NCBI RefSeq assembly: GCF_001949145.1
Contig: NW_019091416.1
Location: 1,055,038 to 1,119,037 of the forward strand
Direction: 5' to 3'
DNA length: 64,000 bases
From: Acanthaster planci
Taxonomy: Eukaryota > Echinodermata > Asteroidea > Valvatida > Acanthasteridae
A model generated the notes under the pieces. That model searched no databases and was not told the origin of the DNA. It was given only the letters and a program-made list of their open reading frames with translations. The position numbers and the translations under genes are program-made. Of this stretch, positions 11,090-23,350 are shown one piece after another (position 1 is the stretch's first letter; every line of letters starts with the position of its first letter).

Positions 11090-12375
11090 CTTCCAATCAA
11101 CCATCACCCTGTCCCGCTCTCTGTCCCTCACTACCTATGCACCAATCCCTCTACCTCACCCCACATCATTACACCCAGAACCAGGATTAAGGCTAGGCCC
11201 AAGGCACCGGTAGTCTATGGCACCACTCCGCCTGAGGCCCCGGCATCAATTTCGTAGCACTTAAGTCTTGCATTTCTTGATGATGTCAAGCTGTTCTAAG
11301 TTTTGTACAAGCTATTTGGAAGCTTTTCCCACGTCAAAAATTCAAATAGAGATGCGGAAACTCTTGTGTGATGTTGTGGAATTCTTGTAGGCTCTCAGAA
11401 TCTTCAAAGGCCCTCAAAATTTTTGTTGGCCGCAAGTTTTTTCCTGGGCCTAGACCCAGTGCCTTCTGTGCCTAGTGGATAATCCTTTCCAACACCTTCC
11501 TCCTGTCCACACCTTGAATAACCCCCTGGGGAGAGACAAGAAACAACTTGGATGAAGAAAGAAGCAATGCCTTGTTGATCTCGATGTTTTTCCTTCCGTT
11601 TGTCGCGATTTTCAAAGAGAGTTACACAGCATGAAATGATATGTACCAGAATTACTTACCTTACTCTTGTAAGTTTTTTTTTTGTGCACTGAGGCAATGA
11701 CGTTTAGGCAGATTATGATTTTTAAGCTGTTAATTTGTTTTTCCAGTTTCAAGGGTTTTTTTTTATATTTTCTTCTCTCATAACTTCCTTTGTCTGTTGT
11801 CTAGTCTTGGGTTTCATTTATGCTTATTGTGATTATTAAACTTTGACAGATGTACATTTACAATATTTCTAATTGCTGGTGGTGGATTTTTTTTTCATGT
11901 GTACTTCGAAGCAATTTATAGCTTGATACTGAAAAAAATTGTTTTATTACTGAGGGGATTCTGCTCAAAGAGGTTGTACTTAAAACTCCTTAATGAGAAC
12001 CGCACAAGTACTGTGAAGAAAAATGAGTGTCTTTAGTACTTTATTTTTGAAATATCCCAACATTTACTTTAGTACAAATGCTAATTATTAATAAAGAGAG
12101 TGCTTTACCTAGACCCCCTCCCCAAAACCTCTTACCCCATCTCGGCCCTATCCACAGCATATCCCTCCCCGCCCTCCCCCACAAGAAATCAGTTTGTTAT
12201 TACTGTTACCGTGTTTTGTTACTATTCTAATTTAAGCCGCACCCGTTTCATATTTCATACATTCAGGTTGGCTGGCCTGATTCTAGAAGTAGCTATCTTC
12301 GAAACTGATATCATGTTATCGTCGGTGTATATTTTGTTGATTTGAGTGGGCAATAAATTGGTTTAATTTAGAGAG
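11090..12375 (+). other. slc39a11: ZIP11 3' UTR with candidate poly(A) signals
   Basis: Non-coding sequence follows the TAA at 11087-11089. AATAAA hexamers occur at 12090-12095 and 12352-12357. Several T-rich tracts lie between 11670 and 11960. The length of the real 3' UTR is unknown; the second hexamer, followed by GT-rich sequence, would give a UTR of about 1.28 kb. Nothing else recognisable is seen in this stretch. Confidence 0.5.
12352..12357 (+). terminator. Candidate poly(A) signal AATAAA for ZIP11
   Basis: A canonical hexamer downstream of the ZIP11 stop codon. An alternative lies at 12090-12095. Choosing between them needs transcript data. Confidence 0.4.
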
Positions 12376-12496
12376 ACGGGCGTGACCATCGCTTCTTGTG
12401 TCCCGACATTGCGCTTGATTCTGTGGCGTCGAAGTGTCCTTGCAGCCGTATTTGTCAGACTGCTTATCCATTCCCGCTGTTAAATGGCTGCCCTGC

Positions 12497-12735
12497 CTTT
12501 AAATTTGGGATCCATCTTTCCCCGTTCCTGTTACATCTGGCGTATGATTTTTTTTAATGTTTACAACTCATTCTTTTATTTCCACGATTGGATAAGTATG
12601 TCAAATTACCTGTCAGACAAATAGAAATAGTTTGAAATCAATTTCACTGATATATCCCGTGTCACGGTGTACATGTCGGGTGTAACAGGAATGGAAAAAT
12701 GTCAAACGTCGGATGCGGACCCCAGATTTATAGAA
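12497..12735. repeat. Imperfect inverted repeat
   Basis: The left arm contains TTCCTGTTACATCTGGCG (about 12526-12543). The right arm carries its inverted counterpart GTCGGGTGTAACAGGAAT (about 12678-12695). Weaker similarity continues outward (AAATTTGGGATCC against GGACCCCAGATTTA). Probably an old foldback element. Confidence 0.4.
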
Positions 12736-15023
12736 TGACCCCAAAAGGATCGAAGGTGGCACTGGTTACATGTCATATAAGCTGCCAGTAATTCAAATTG
12801 GTAAAGTTCGCAGAAATATACCACCACTGACTGGTGGGAGGTTTTGCCTTAAGATATTCCTTTCTTCATTGCTTTTAAAAAGTAAGGGTTTATTTTCACC
12901 AAGTACTATTTTAGTCATAGTATTTATTTGACGTTCTAATAGCTGCATGAGATTTTTTTCCAAACACTTTGTGGATACGGCCAGCCTTAAATAGTTGACC
13001 AGCTACCAGTAGGCAGTAAGTCCGAGTCGAGTGTGAGATGGAAAGAAGCCAATAGTGTCTAATTAATTAAGGTGCACATAAGGAGTACGAAAACGCCCTC
13101 GTGCTTTGATGTATAACCATGTTCTTATTCCTCCATGTGTATACATTTTCAAAAACTGAAAAATGGTTTCATCTCGTAAAACGATGTTATTTTGTTTCAT
13201 TTTGTTTACCCGGTGTTCTGATAGCAGCGTGGGATTTGTAACACTTTGTGAATTATTGTTTTTCTTTCGCATCGACGACGGCAAGCCACTTGTATGAAAA
13301 ACACGACTGTGACTTCAAAAGAGCATCTGGCAACTACCAAATCCGTGTCCCTCGCTCTCCACTTTGAAAAAAAAGGGAGGATCCGCTTTTCCAAAACAGG
13401 ACATAACTGTCTTTGGTTGGTATTACACACACCATGGAGGGTTTTACCACGATATTTTTCATATGCTCATAACTTAAGCCGTCAACAGGCACAGTCTTAT
13501 ACACTGTATAAGCCCAGCACGGTGAAATCCGGGTTTCGCATTTACCTCAGGGGCATTGTAACCTGTTGTTTGGGTTTCCCCATGCCCGCTTCAAACAGGT
13601 GCCCAATTAGTAACAACCTGTGCAGTACACGGGTCATCGGTATGTCAAGTATGTGGACCACATCGACGCTATCGCTTGGTCCCGTGCGTTCGCATGTCGG
13701 GAAATCGCTCGCGGGATTCAGTATCATGCATGCCATCCGCTCCTGTGCGCATGCGGGGTTCTGTTCCAAATTGGAGACGAAAGTCCGAATGCAAGTCAGC
13801 GAGCCCAACAACTGAGGCTTGGGGGTCGGGGCGTAACCGCTCCTTCAATGACAATTTACCGGTGAGTGCATCTGGAGAGACGGGGGATTGTACAGTGGGT
13901 CACACTTGATGAGGTTGACCAAGGAATTTACCGTCAACACATGGTGTGTACACACCTGGGAGCCTTGCCAAAGCAGTCGGACTACTCTGGATCGGTTGTT
14001 CCGAACTTATGGATTTTCATTGCGCTTGCTAATACTGGAATCTAAATGAAGTTTAAGAAAAATTCTGCAGCAGCTGTGGTAATGTGTAATTCCTCTACGT
14101 TTCCATGGAGCATACAGCAAGGGAACAATTTGGAGATGCTCGTAAACAGTATTCTGTTGTGAAGGAAAATTGGCTGTGGGATTTAACAAGTGCTTATGGG
14201 GACCTATTTCACGCGATGGGCCTGGATCTTCTCTTCATCAAGATCGTCGTCCTCCCTCGTGTTTCTCAACCACGACTGTCACGACTGTTGCTGTAGCGTT
14301 GCTAAGATACGCACCTTGCATGCCTTGTGTCCGGAACAATTGCAATGAGGTGCTCTCAATTAAAAGTGATGTTGCATTCATCAGAATATGGCAGAGCCGA
14401 CGTCTTGGGTTTGATTGGTAATGGGGGTAAGTAAATTACAACCTGTTCAGCCTTGTTTCTCCTCAGCTCGTGTTTTGCTCTGGGGAAATTTTTAAAAGTG
14501 AAGATATGTTACACTGTTAATGAATGCAAACTCATTTCTATTAACCTTTCTTGCACTTCCCCGAAAGCACAGACATGACAGAACCTTATTTTATGTCGTA
14601 TAGTGACGTCAGCAATACGTGAAATCGGGTTTGCACTGTGATGATGAGCATTCCTCGGTTTCAGCTTCGGTGATTGGGGTTCGAATTCCAACCACGTCGA
14701 CACGTGAATTGTTTTATTAAATCTTCGATCACTCCCTACCCATTTATGTTGGTTTTCCGGAATACCTTCCTGGGGCTTTCCTCCCAGCTCTAATCTTGGA
14801 TAGCCTCTTCTTCCTTTCAGGGTTTTTTCCACTTAAACAGCTGGGCGTAAAGCAGAGAGATTTAAATTAAAAATACATACTAAAAGCTGAAAAAGTATGT
14901 GAAAATAATGCATGTATTGACCATGGAAAATTTTATCCGTTTGAGGACTGAAAATTTTCAGTTAAGCACTATCTTGAAACATTTACTCGGCCATAAATGC
15001 TGACACCGTGCACGATATGGGGC

Positions 15024-15162
15024 CAATGGGTATCCCACACTCTAGACTATTGTTACCTAACACATCCCCCCAGAAGTCTGTAAAGAAATCCTGAGATTCC
15101 GATCAAACAATGACCAACACAAAGGCGGGGGGGTTCTCTCCGCCCCATATCTTGCATCATTT
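15024..15162. repeat. Dispersed repeat family R1, copy 2
   Basis: Shares ATTGTTACCTAACACA, the C-run, GAAGTCTG, GAGATTCC, ACAATGACCAACACAAAG, the G-run and GGTTCTCTCCG with copy 3 at 22438-22582; it is more diverged from copy 1. Same orientation as both. Confidence 0.75.
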
Positions 15163-16095
15163 GTAAATGCTGGCCGGCGATGAAGCATACCTGGATCATG
15201 TGGATATTTCCACATGGCACGCAGGATGAAAAGGAAAGAGCTAAATCCAGCGGAATTTCCACAGAGAGGGAAACAAACTTGCTTCAGTCCTTATCTCTCC
15301 CTGTATTTTTACAATCCCTGTTGAGATGGTTGTTAATGAATGACACATCAAGGGTGGCTATTTTTAGAAGGCGCAGTGGTTCGTTGCTCCATGGGGACTT
15401 GATGCAAGTCGACTTTTTCCGCTGAAGTTGTTTATCACTTGGGTTACATCGCGTGCCACCGGGACTAGGGTCAGGATGAATGAGCCATTATGCTTCGAGG
15501 GGGTATGGTCCACGTTCCTTCGGGTACCAATAAAGGGCAACAAACTTGGGTGAGGTGGGGTGGTAAACAGCGCTTCTGAATGGAGCGAGTGTAGTGTTTA
15601 AGTCGGCAGGGGGGAATTTGGATGAAAACTGAGATGTCACGGTGAAAAATGACGAAGCTGACCGAAGAAGTTCGTTCAGTCTTTTCCTTCCTCCATGGTG
15701 TAACTTAGAAATAAACAGGCTTAGATTTGTAATCTGTCCGGCTCTGTTTGTTTTGTTTGGTTTGGTTTAAAGCATTTTGATTCAAACCCAATTTGGGTTG
15801 ACTTGTATTTGAAATTTTAAAGTTTGCAATTAATACAAAAACTGAAGTTCCGCATTGAGTGAAATTTTCTTTATAAAAGGAATACAATACGAAATGCTTG
15901 ATTTTGTACTATCAGTACGAAGAGGCGAGATCGTAGCTACAATTAGGCTTTTATTCTATAAATCTAAAACTTTTTCTTCAATTTTACACAGTCTTTAGTT
16001 GATTGGGGATAACATTAATTCGATATCACATTACCATGATAACATCCAAGACTCCATCAGAAATACAAATAGTGGAAAGGAAATGAGATGAAAAA

Positions 16096-16176
16096 ACCAA
16101 CCCAACCCAACCCAACCTAACCCAATCCAACCCAACCCCAACCACAACCCCAACCAAACAACACAACACAACAACA
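16096..16176 (+). repeat. (CCAAC)n simple repeat
   Basis: Pentamer array with interruptions, degrading into ACACAACAC toward 16176. Confidence 0.9.
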
Positions 16177-16692
16177 GTAATTAATTAACAAACTGGTGAA
16201 TATGTACTGGGAGGATGAGTTTGTTCCAATGTAGCTAGATAGCGCCGTCAGTTTCTTTTTAATTTAAGCTCCCGGCCAATGGAGCCAGTGAAGTTGACTC
16301 CTGATGGCGCGCTTCCGGAACCCTTGGTTAGAAAAAAATAACGTGTAGAAATTGTAGAATTTTTAGTATTTTTGTTACGTTCCGTCTTAAAATCTCAACT
16401 TTTAATAAGGCCCGTTGTAAAATATTTGCCAGCAACGGGCCTACCAATTTATTGAAACTAAAAATTACCTGACCTAAAAGAAAAATATCCTGCCAAAATT
16501 TACCTGTCACTCTAAAAATAAAGATACATGAACAGTGCAATTCGGTGGTCTCATGCGCAGATGAACAGTTTCGGAATTATACTTGGTATATGGTATTTAA
16601 CCTTTCGGTGAAACCCTAAATAAAAGCAGACCAAACTATCTTAAGGATTTTGTAATCTATAAGGAAATAAACTGAAAGCAATAACCTGCTTT

Positions 16693-17294
16693 GGGGCCGT
16701 CCATAAAGTACATGTTTGTACGCATGGGGGAGGGGGCTGGTGGTGCCATTGCGTACACCATGCGCACAGAGGTGTGTGTGTGGGGGGGGGTTCAACCCAG
16801 TGCGTACCGAACGCAAAATACGCTTACTCATGCAAATAAATACTGTAGAATCAGCTTTAATGCGTCGAAATTCAAACACAGTATCGTACGGAAGCGTACT
16901 ACTGCCAACGCCAAAAAAATATTTTAGCTCGTTTAAAAGACACAGTTGTCTCGTTTCAACGACATATCTTGGCCTACATATAGGTCGTTTAAACATGATA
17001 CTAATTCGTTTAAACCAGATAACTATGTTGTTTGAACGAGATAACTATGTCGTTTAAACGAGATAACTAAGTTACCCCACCGTTTACCCCACTATTTATC
17101 CTCCCGTGCCAATGCCCATTATTAATGTAAACCGCAACATATTACTCCTGACACAAAAACTGGCAGCGTCTTCCGGAATTGTGGAATGCATATCGTGTAT
17201 GGGGGGGTGGAGCCACTGCGTACGCCATGCGTATAGAGGAGGGGGCTGAAAAGTCGGCATTTCGTGCGTACGTTCTTTATCAGTTTATGGACCC
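16693..17294. mobile_element. TIR element of the GGGCCGTCCATAAA type with internal palindromic array
   Basis: The left end GGGGCCGTCCATAAAGTACA is mirrored by GTTCTTTATCAGTTTATGGA near 17275-17293. Just inside each end are similar segments CATTGCGTACACCATGCGCA and CACTGCGTACGCCATGCGTA beside purine-rich runs. Elements with such ends are common non-coding DNA transposon derivatives in invertebrates (established knowledge; family name not assigned). No transposase is visible. Confidence 0.6.
16928..17073. repeat. 22-bp tandem array with CGTTTAAACG palindrome
   Basis: Four clear units of 21-22 bp (TCGTTTAAAC then GAGATAACTATG) run from about 16984 to 17073. Two or more degraded units begin at about 16928. 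Each unit carries the palindrome CGTTTAAACG or a variant. The array lies in the middle of the TIR element. Confidence 0.85.
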
Positions 17295-19502
17295 TTTTAC
17301 GAATGATTCTAATGTGTAATCTAACCTTTGCTGACAAGAACTGCGTCAGGTCAACTCGACTGAATCGAGAGCCCATTGACTGCAGGTACATGTATGTTAT
17401 CTTTGCAACTCTGTACAATCTCATTTTCACGTAAGCACAGGGGATGAAAACAAACGTGCGTGAATAAGGCGACCTGGAAACGATACTGCCGGAAGTGAAA
17501 GGTCGTTAATGGAATTCGTTTTTTTACCCATCTCCAGGTGACTTTTCCTAAATACCACTTGAGGAGGACAAAGGGAACATTCCGACATGAGTGTTTCTTG
17601 GGGTGGCTCCAGTTAGAAATTACTCTTCCAAAAATTATCGGATGTGACAGGACGGCCCATGTACAATCCCCAAAGGCGGACCGCGCGAGGGTTCCATATT
17701 AGTGACCTTTTACCTTTCGGCTCTGTAACGCAGGACTTTAGAATTTGTGTACTTTTATCGATGCAGTCATATTGGGAGGAATTTTGGGACGTTAGTGCTT
17801 CGCTTAGACCCCACCAGATTTATTGCCCGTCACGAGGGAAAGAACAAAAACCAACTAAAAGCGAATAAAAATTTAGTCCACAAAAACGACCATAATGTCC
17901 ATACTGCCATTAAAACCTGGCTCTTAAGTGGACTAATAGCTCAAACCCGCTAGATAGGCCTAACAACAGGGATCAACTTTAGACCTACATGTACATCAAT
18001 CATTAGGTTAATGTACTCTTGGTGATTGTAGATCTAGTTACGGTGATGCCCGCTCTTTACTTTTGAATTTTTCTTTGGTTTTATATATTCTTCTATGGAA
18101 CTTCTTTGCTCCTGACTTGGGACAGTCTTGTGATTGTGATTAAAACTCTTGGTTGTTTCAAAAGCTTGTCTCGTTTCACTGGGTCTCGGTATACACAGAT
18201 CTTGACCACTCTAGAAGTCTAGAAAACCTAGCTATGAGACACCCGAATGGGATTAGCGAACGACATCACGGGGTCCCTACATTTTGGAAGAGTCATTGCG
18301 CTTTTTAAATAACGAGAAATTAAATGTCAAGACAGGTGACGTTGGCCAGTCCCTTTCTGTCTTGTAGGTAATACGCAAGACTTCATTTTAGGTAATTGCC
18401 ACTTGCAGGGACGGAAAACTTTAAAACCAAAATGTTTCCAATAAGAGCTGAAAATTAACCGTCAACGCCACGTGTAAGTAGGACATAATTAGACGAATCG
18501 GTTACCATGATAGCGCAGCCAACGCATGGTCATTTGAAGTGGCTGAATTCCGCCAGTTGCGATAAGCCACTGATCGATGACCGTGAGCCGCTCCGTTGAA
18601 AACCCCACAGCATGCTTCCTTCCATTAAAGTGGGTCACCGGGAATTTTCAGCGACTAGCGGGATGCCGCGCTGGCAAAAAAGTAAATAAAAGTAAGAAGT
18701 AATAATTTTGTTCCGATGACACCGCAATCTCTGGATTTGGACAATTTTCAGACTGATGATGCCCAATAAAGAGACCAACTTTGTGAATGGAGTGGCCCAG
18801 TGAAGTGTAAATAGCGCCTTCAAGAAATAGGAAGCAGACACCAACTCATGCCTTCTTTTGGGAATATTTCAGTTATTCCGAGCTACTCGAGTTTGATGAG
18901 AGTAAGTCTGCTGGGTTGGCCGTTCTACTCAGCGTCATAAGGATAGGAACGATGTATTGAGGCTAATGTAAATGGAACGCACCGTATCGACAGAACATAT
19001 TTTGCTTGCCTTTTCAACAGTGAAAGCAGGATGTTGGCACAAAAGTCCACACCAGTGTAATTTGACTGACATAATTAGATTAGATTACAAATTTATTGTC
19101 CGCATCATAAAATACGGAAATTATTCTGTTGGCAGAATTAAGAATAGAAACGTACCGGAAACGTACACAAATTAAAAGACGAAAATACGCTTGATATCCA
19201 AGACAGATGCAACTGATCTTACAGAGAGCTTAAGTGTATAACACATACACATCATCTGAATACCTCTAAAATTTACCAACATTAGCGTTGTGTAGTACTA
19301 AAAAGGTGTAAAAGTTGACGATGTTCCGGAAGACGTCAGGCTAGCCCGGCCCGTGTTTAAGTTAGGAATTTTTGGAATAGTATGCGGGGGAACACACTTT
19401 GTAGACGACAGTCTAATGATGTCTACAAATTTCCACCTTAATTTTGTCGGAAGCAACTTTTCAGCGAAGCATCAATGCGTGACGAACGAAACGTGAAGAC
19501 TA
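17295..19502. other. Intergenic, no recognised feature
   Basis: Read on both strands. Open frames here are short and match no family I recognise. No strong repeat was noticed. Confidence 0.5.
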
Positions 19503-20610
19503 ATGCAATACACGCCTAGAGAAGTACAGCATCTTTTCACTCGTGATGATAATCAACACGGATTCAGGGTCAGGTGGTCTACAGAAACCCAGTTAACCAC
19601 AACCCTCCATGGCGTAGGCCAAAAGAATGATCACATAGGACGAAGACTGTATGCAGCAATATTGGATTTTTCTGAAGCATTTTTGATAAGGTGTTCACTC
19701 ACTATCTCCTATATGCTCAAGTTTTGCCATTAGATGGAATTACCGGCCCCTACTTACCTGGATTATAGGAACTCAGGCGTTCCCAAAGCAACTGTTGAAG
19801 GGCGGGTGTCGGAGTTAGCCCCACTTACATCAGGTGTCCCCCAAGGTTCTTTACTGGGACCATTGCTCTTCCTGATTTATATAACTGACTGGTGAACCTA
19901 TCATCCACAGTTCGTCTTTTTGCAGATAACTGTCTCATCTGCCGAAGCACCAACTTCAGGAAGATGGTAGTTAAAGGGGCTCTTGAAATTCAGCCCTAAG
20001 AATTCCAATGATTCTGCCCATAGTAACCCAGGGACCAACTCGAATTGTTTACCAGTTTTTGTGGGTCAAGATCTGTAGAGGGTTGCTGTCACCAGTAACG
20101 TCCTTGTCAAGAGACGTCCCCAGTGTGGCTAAGAAATCCGAGAAGATTTGGGGAGTAATCAAGAAATATGATATAACCTTGGTTCGTCCTTTATTAGAGC
20201 GTGCTTCTTTCTGTTAGGATCCTCACCTAAAAGCATATACTCATTACCTTGAACGAGTCCAAAGGCATGCAGTTGGATTTATCTACAACGCCTTAAGCAC
20301 AATCAACAGGAACTGACACATCACTTCTTAAAAATCATGGATGGCTCACTCTCGAACAAAGAAGTAAAATTAGTAGAAGACCAATCCTCCATAAGATCCT
20401 GAACAACACAGATGTACCAGCAGACGCCTTTAGCTTTGTTAATCCAAAATGCCCGCTCATCTCAGGGAAATCAACAAAATCTAATCTGTATGCCAGAACC
20501 AGAATCTTCACTCAGCAGTAGTTTTTTCCCCAAAACAATAGTATTGAAACATCTCTCCTTTAGCACGTTTAGGGTGGAACTCATCCAATTGTTTTGCACT
20601 TTCATATAAG
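19503..20610 (+). pseudogene. Decayed non-LTR retrotransposon reverse transcriptase (Jockey/CR1-like)
   Basis: Conserved LINE RT blocks appear in order but in different frames: NQHGFRVRWSTETQL and YAAILDFSEAF (19503 onward), SGVPQGSLLGPLLFLIYI (19830-19883), TVRLFADNCLICR (about 19907), then LVRPLLERASFC and, after an in-frame TAG near 20217, DPHLKAYTHYLERVQRHAVG. A terminal block, FFPKTI, follows near 20525. The catalytic FADD box reads FADN, stops follow ITDW, and all three forward frames are used, so it is non-functional. Endonuclease and ORF1 are not seen, as expected for a 5'-truncated copy. Clade assignment is from motif style only. Confidence 0.88.
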
Positions 20611-21565
20611 CTGTATAGATTACTCCTCCACCTCTGCGCTCTAATCCATCAAGTAGATGTGATGTTTCCAGATGGATGCCTTGCCAACTGCATGTAAAGA
20701 TTCAGAACCGGATTCGGACCGATCGGCCGCGCCGACCGTTACAATGGTGCCCTCTGTACTTAGTGATGCACCTCGCCAACAGAGGGCGCACTTCAATATT
20801 TACGGCCTGCGCTCTGCGGGGTGCACCACTAGAAATAAATTCCCATAGACTGTAGTGATAAATCCTCATACTAAACAAATATTTTAAAAATACTCACAAC
20901 TCTCACAGGTGTTCAGGCTATACAGAAAAATGATGTTCCACATGTCATCTTTCATTTCCTTTCAATTTCGGGGGATTGACCTGTGAATTTTTGAGAAATT
21001 TTCACCAGAAGCAGACCACCCCTCAAATGCAGAAAATGTCCCTCTCCACAAAAGTAGCCATTTTGAAAAACCATCCCTCTGCAAAATGGCTCAAATAGTG
21101 CCACTTTCGGACCTGATTGCTCAGAATTGGAAGCCCTGAGTCCGACCCAGAGGTTCAGTCTCATATTTCTTCCATTCCCCAGTTCCATGGCTCTCAGGAC
21201 CCTCTAATATAGAATATTTGAGTGTATAACTTTTATTAATGAGCTTGGCGAACATATTTCTGGCCTAAATACGAGGGTGCACCCTGCGTAGCTGTTACCT
21301 GACCGCGGTGGACACAGGCGGCCGTCCCGCGCAGTGTTCTGTTACGCAACTAAATTTAAGAGTCGGATATGACAATTGTATCCAACTCTGTATGCGGAAT
21401 CCATCCTCGCGTGAGTGTATCCGTAATATCTGATCTTTGCTTTGTCAACAACAAAAGGTTATTTGAAGAGAATATGCATTATGTTGACATGCATAACGCT
21501 CATCCTATCTATCGGTTAGAATATCAGGACATCAGTGAAAGTAAAGCTATGGTCGCCAGCTTGTA
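20611..21565. other. Intergenic, no gene
   Basis: Contains a short inverted pair (GTGCCCTCTGT near 20751 and ACAGAGGGCGCAC near 20780) and otherwise nothing distinctive. A 175-aa open frame begins at 21369 and enters the next foldback element; it is not accepted as a gene. Confidence 0.5.
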
Positions 21566-21984
21566 TAATTTTTTTCCCAGGAGGGTCAGGGGTAATTGTA
21601 ATAAAATGGGGGTATCTGAACCGTTGCGCATGCATTTTCGTAAAAAGATTGGGGGCAATTATCATAATTGGGTGGACAAACTTTTAAGCATAATCTACAA
21701 CAAAATTACCAACAAGGGCCAGTTACACAGTAGCCCAGTTAAAAGAGCGCTTAATTTGTATTCGGCATGGCAAGGCAAGGGTTTGAGTATACATGCTAAA
21801 CATGTATGCAGTTATTTTTTTCGGGGGGGGGGGTTATTTGGTAAAAGGATGTTTTATAATAGGAAAGTAAAGCCTGAAATTTATTTTCTAACCTAATTTT
21901 CCAAGTGTCCACTTAATTGACCGAGCTTGCAGTTAATCATGCCCATATATGATAATAGCCCCTGACCCTCCTAGGAAAAAAGTT
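21566..21984. mobile_element. Foldback element, about 420 bp
   Basis: The arm 21566-21592 (T-run, CCCAGGAGGGTCAGGGG) is inverted at 21959-21984 (CCCCTGACCCTCCTAGG, A-run). Similarity continues outward as CCAGCTTG and its partner. There is no transposase; the interior overlaps the C-terminal two-thirds of an open frame of unknown meaning. Confidence 0.6.
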
Positions 21985-23350
21985 ACGCCGCCAGCTTGGC
22001 TGAATAGACGTTCGCCATTACATAGTTTAACATCGGCACGATGCACCTCAGCCATCACATGTATTAAGCAAGAATGCCCAGGGAACCTTTTCAAAGTACT
22101 GAAGAAAAGTTTGGAATAAAAATTTCACACCAGTAAATAAACTTAAAGAAAATGTACCAACTTGAAGGGATATGACGTGACCTTTCACCCCTCTTTTAGA
22201 TGTAACGAATACCGGCGCCATAGGACTAATAGAGGCAGGTCGCAAAATCACCAATTTGCTTGAAAATATAGCGAAATCGATCTCCTTAATATATGTCAGT
22301 TTGTTGTTCAATAATAAGTGCTTTAATCCCTCACCCTCAGTTAGGCTACCCCGGAAAAATCCTGTCGCCTTTGCGTAAGCCATGCACTCGGTGTATACCC
22401 AGCAAGAAATGAGACCGAGGGTTACCCCCCCAACATGTCCAATCCCTATACACATTCCAGACAATTGTTACTTAACACACCCCCCCCAAGATGTCTGAAA
22501 GGAATTCCCCAGATTCCTGCGAGACAATGACCAACACAAAGCAGGGGTGGGGTTCTCTCCGTCTCATACCTTGCTGCATATGACTCGGTGACGAGGGAAG
22601 GGGTCTAAAACGTCGGTGTTTCATTGACGATTTCGAACCTTTTAGAAACCCATGTGCTTGTCATCTGTCTGGCATTGTGTCAGAGCTTTGCGAATCTGTT
22701 CCAAGATTTTATTTGCAGTGTCTTTTGCAGTATCTAGCCATCGATGTCACGGTCGCCAACTTAAACCTCAAATCCAAAGTATCTTGATCGCGGGTATTTA
22801 CATTGTGTGCAAAGCCACTGCGAAACACCGTCGTTCATGACGCTGTAGTACGTGCTCAAGTAATCTTTTTCCCACTCTGTCAATGTACTTTTTCCGTCCC
22901 TGGTTCTTTAGTCCCGTTCAAATATGAGTCAATGTTGTACTATGAGACCAGTTAACGGCATTACATAACTAAAATATGGAATATCTTTGCATTTACTGTG
23001 AATTTGGAAGGCCCTATGCATGGTTTCTGGGCTGTGGACGTACGCTGGTGCGGATCCTGAATCAACCGAGCCTCGATCTAGACTACCATCCTGGACAAAA
23101 TTGTTGGGACACTTGGCAATAGCCATACGCTCTCCAGCCTCTCCCATTCCCCCGATCAATGTTGACATGTCCAGCCGGAGCGCAGACCGCGCATAGAACC
23201 AACACTGAAAGGGGGTATGGGGATTAGAGGCCCAACGAGATTTGTCCGCGATTGTAGCTACAGGTACATTAAAAAGGCTGGGGCCAAAAGTTGTCCGCTA
23301 TTTGTGCATAGCGCCCTCTGTAAAAAAAAAAGTAGCCGAACAAAAATGAA
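21985..23350. other. Intergenic with repeat R1 copy 3
   Basis: No supportable coding exon. The only recognised item is the R1 repeat at 22438-22582. Confidence 0.5.
22438..22582. repeat. Dispersed repeat family R1, copy 3
   Basis: Shares CAATTGTTACTTAACACA, the C-run, GTCTGAAAGGAATTCC, AGATTCC, ACAATGACCAACACAAAG, the G-run, GGTTCTCTCCG and CATACCTTGCTGCATATG with the other copies. Confidence 0.75.

Larger units (their letters stand above)
12376..16095. other. Intergenic, downstream of ZIP11
   Basis: No supportable coding exon. It holds an inverted repeat (about 12497-12735), a CpG-richer patch near 13550-13870 with several meaningless overlapping open frames, repeat R1 copy 2 and a (CCAAC)n tract. 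The rest looks like unique sequence. Confidence 0.6.

Noticed and set aside
13294-13865. Overlapping open frames on both strands of 60-173 codons
   Set aside because: GC-richer patch with few stops in several frames; no recognisable motif in any frame and no exon-like boundaries.
14688-14699. tRNA B-box match GGTTCGAATTCC
   Set aside because: No A box at the right distance upstream and no acceptor or anticodon stems could be built; possibly a SINE remnant.
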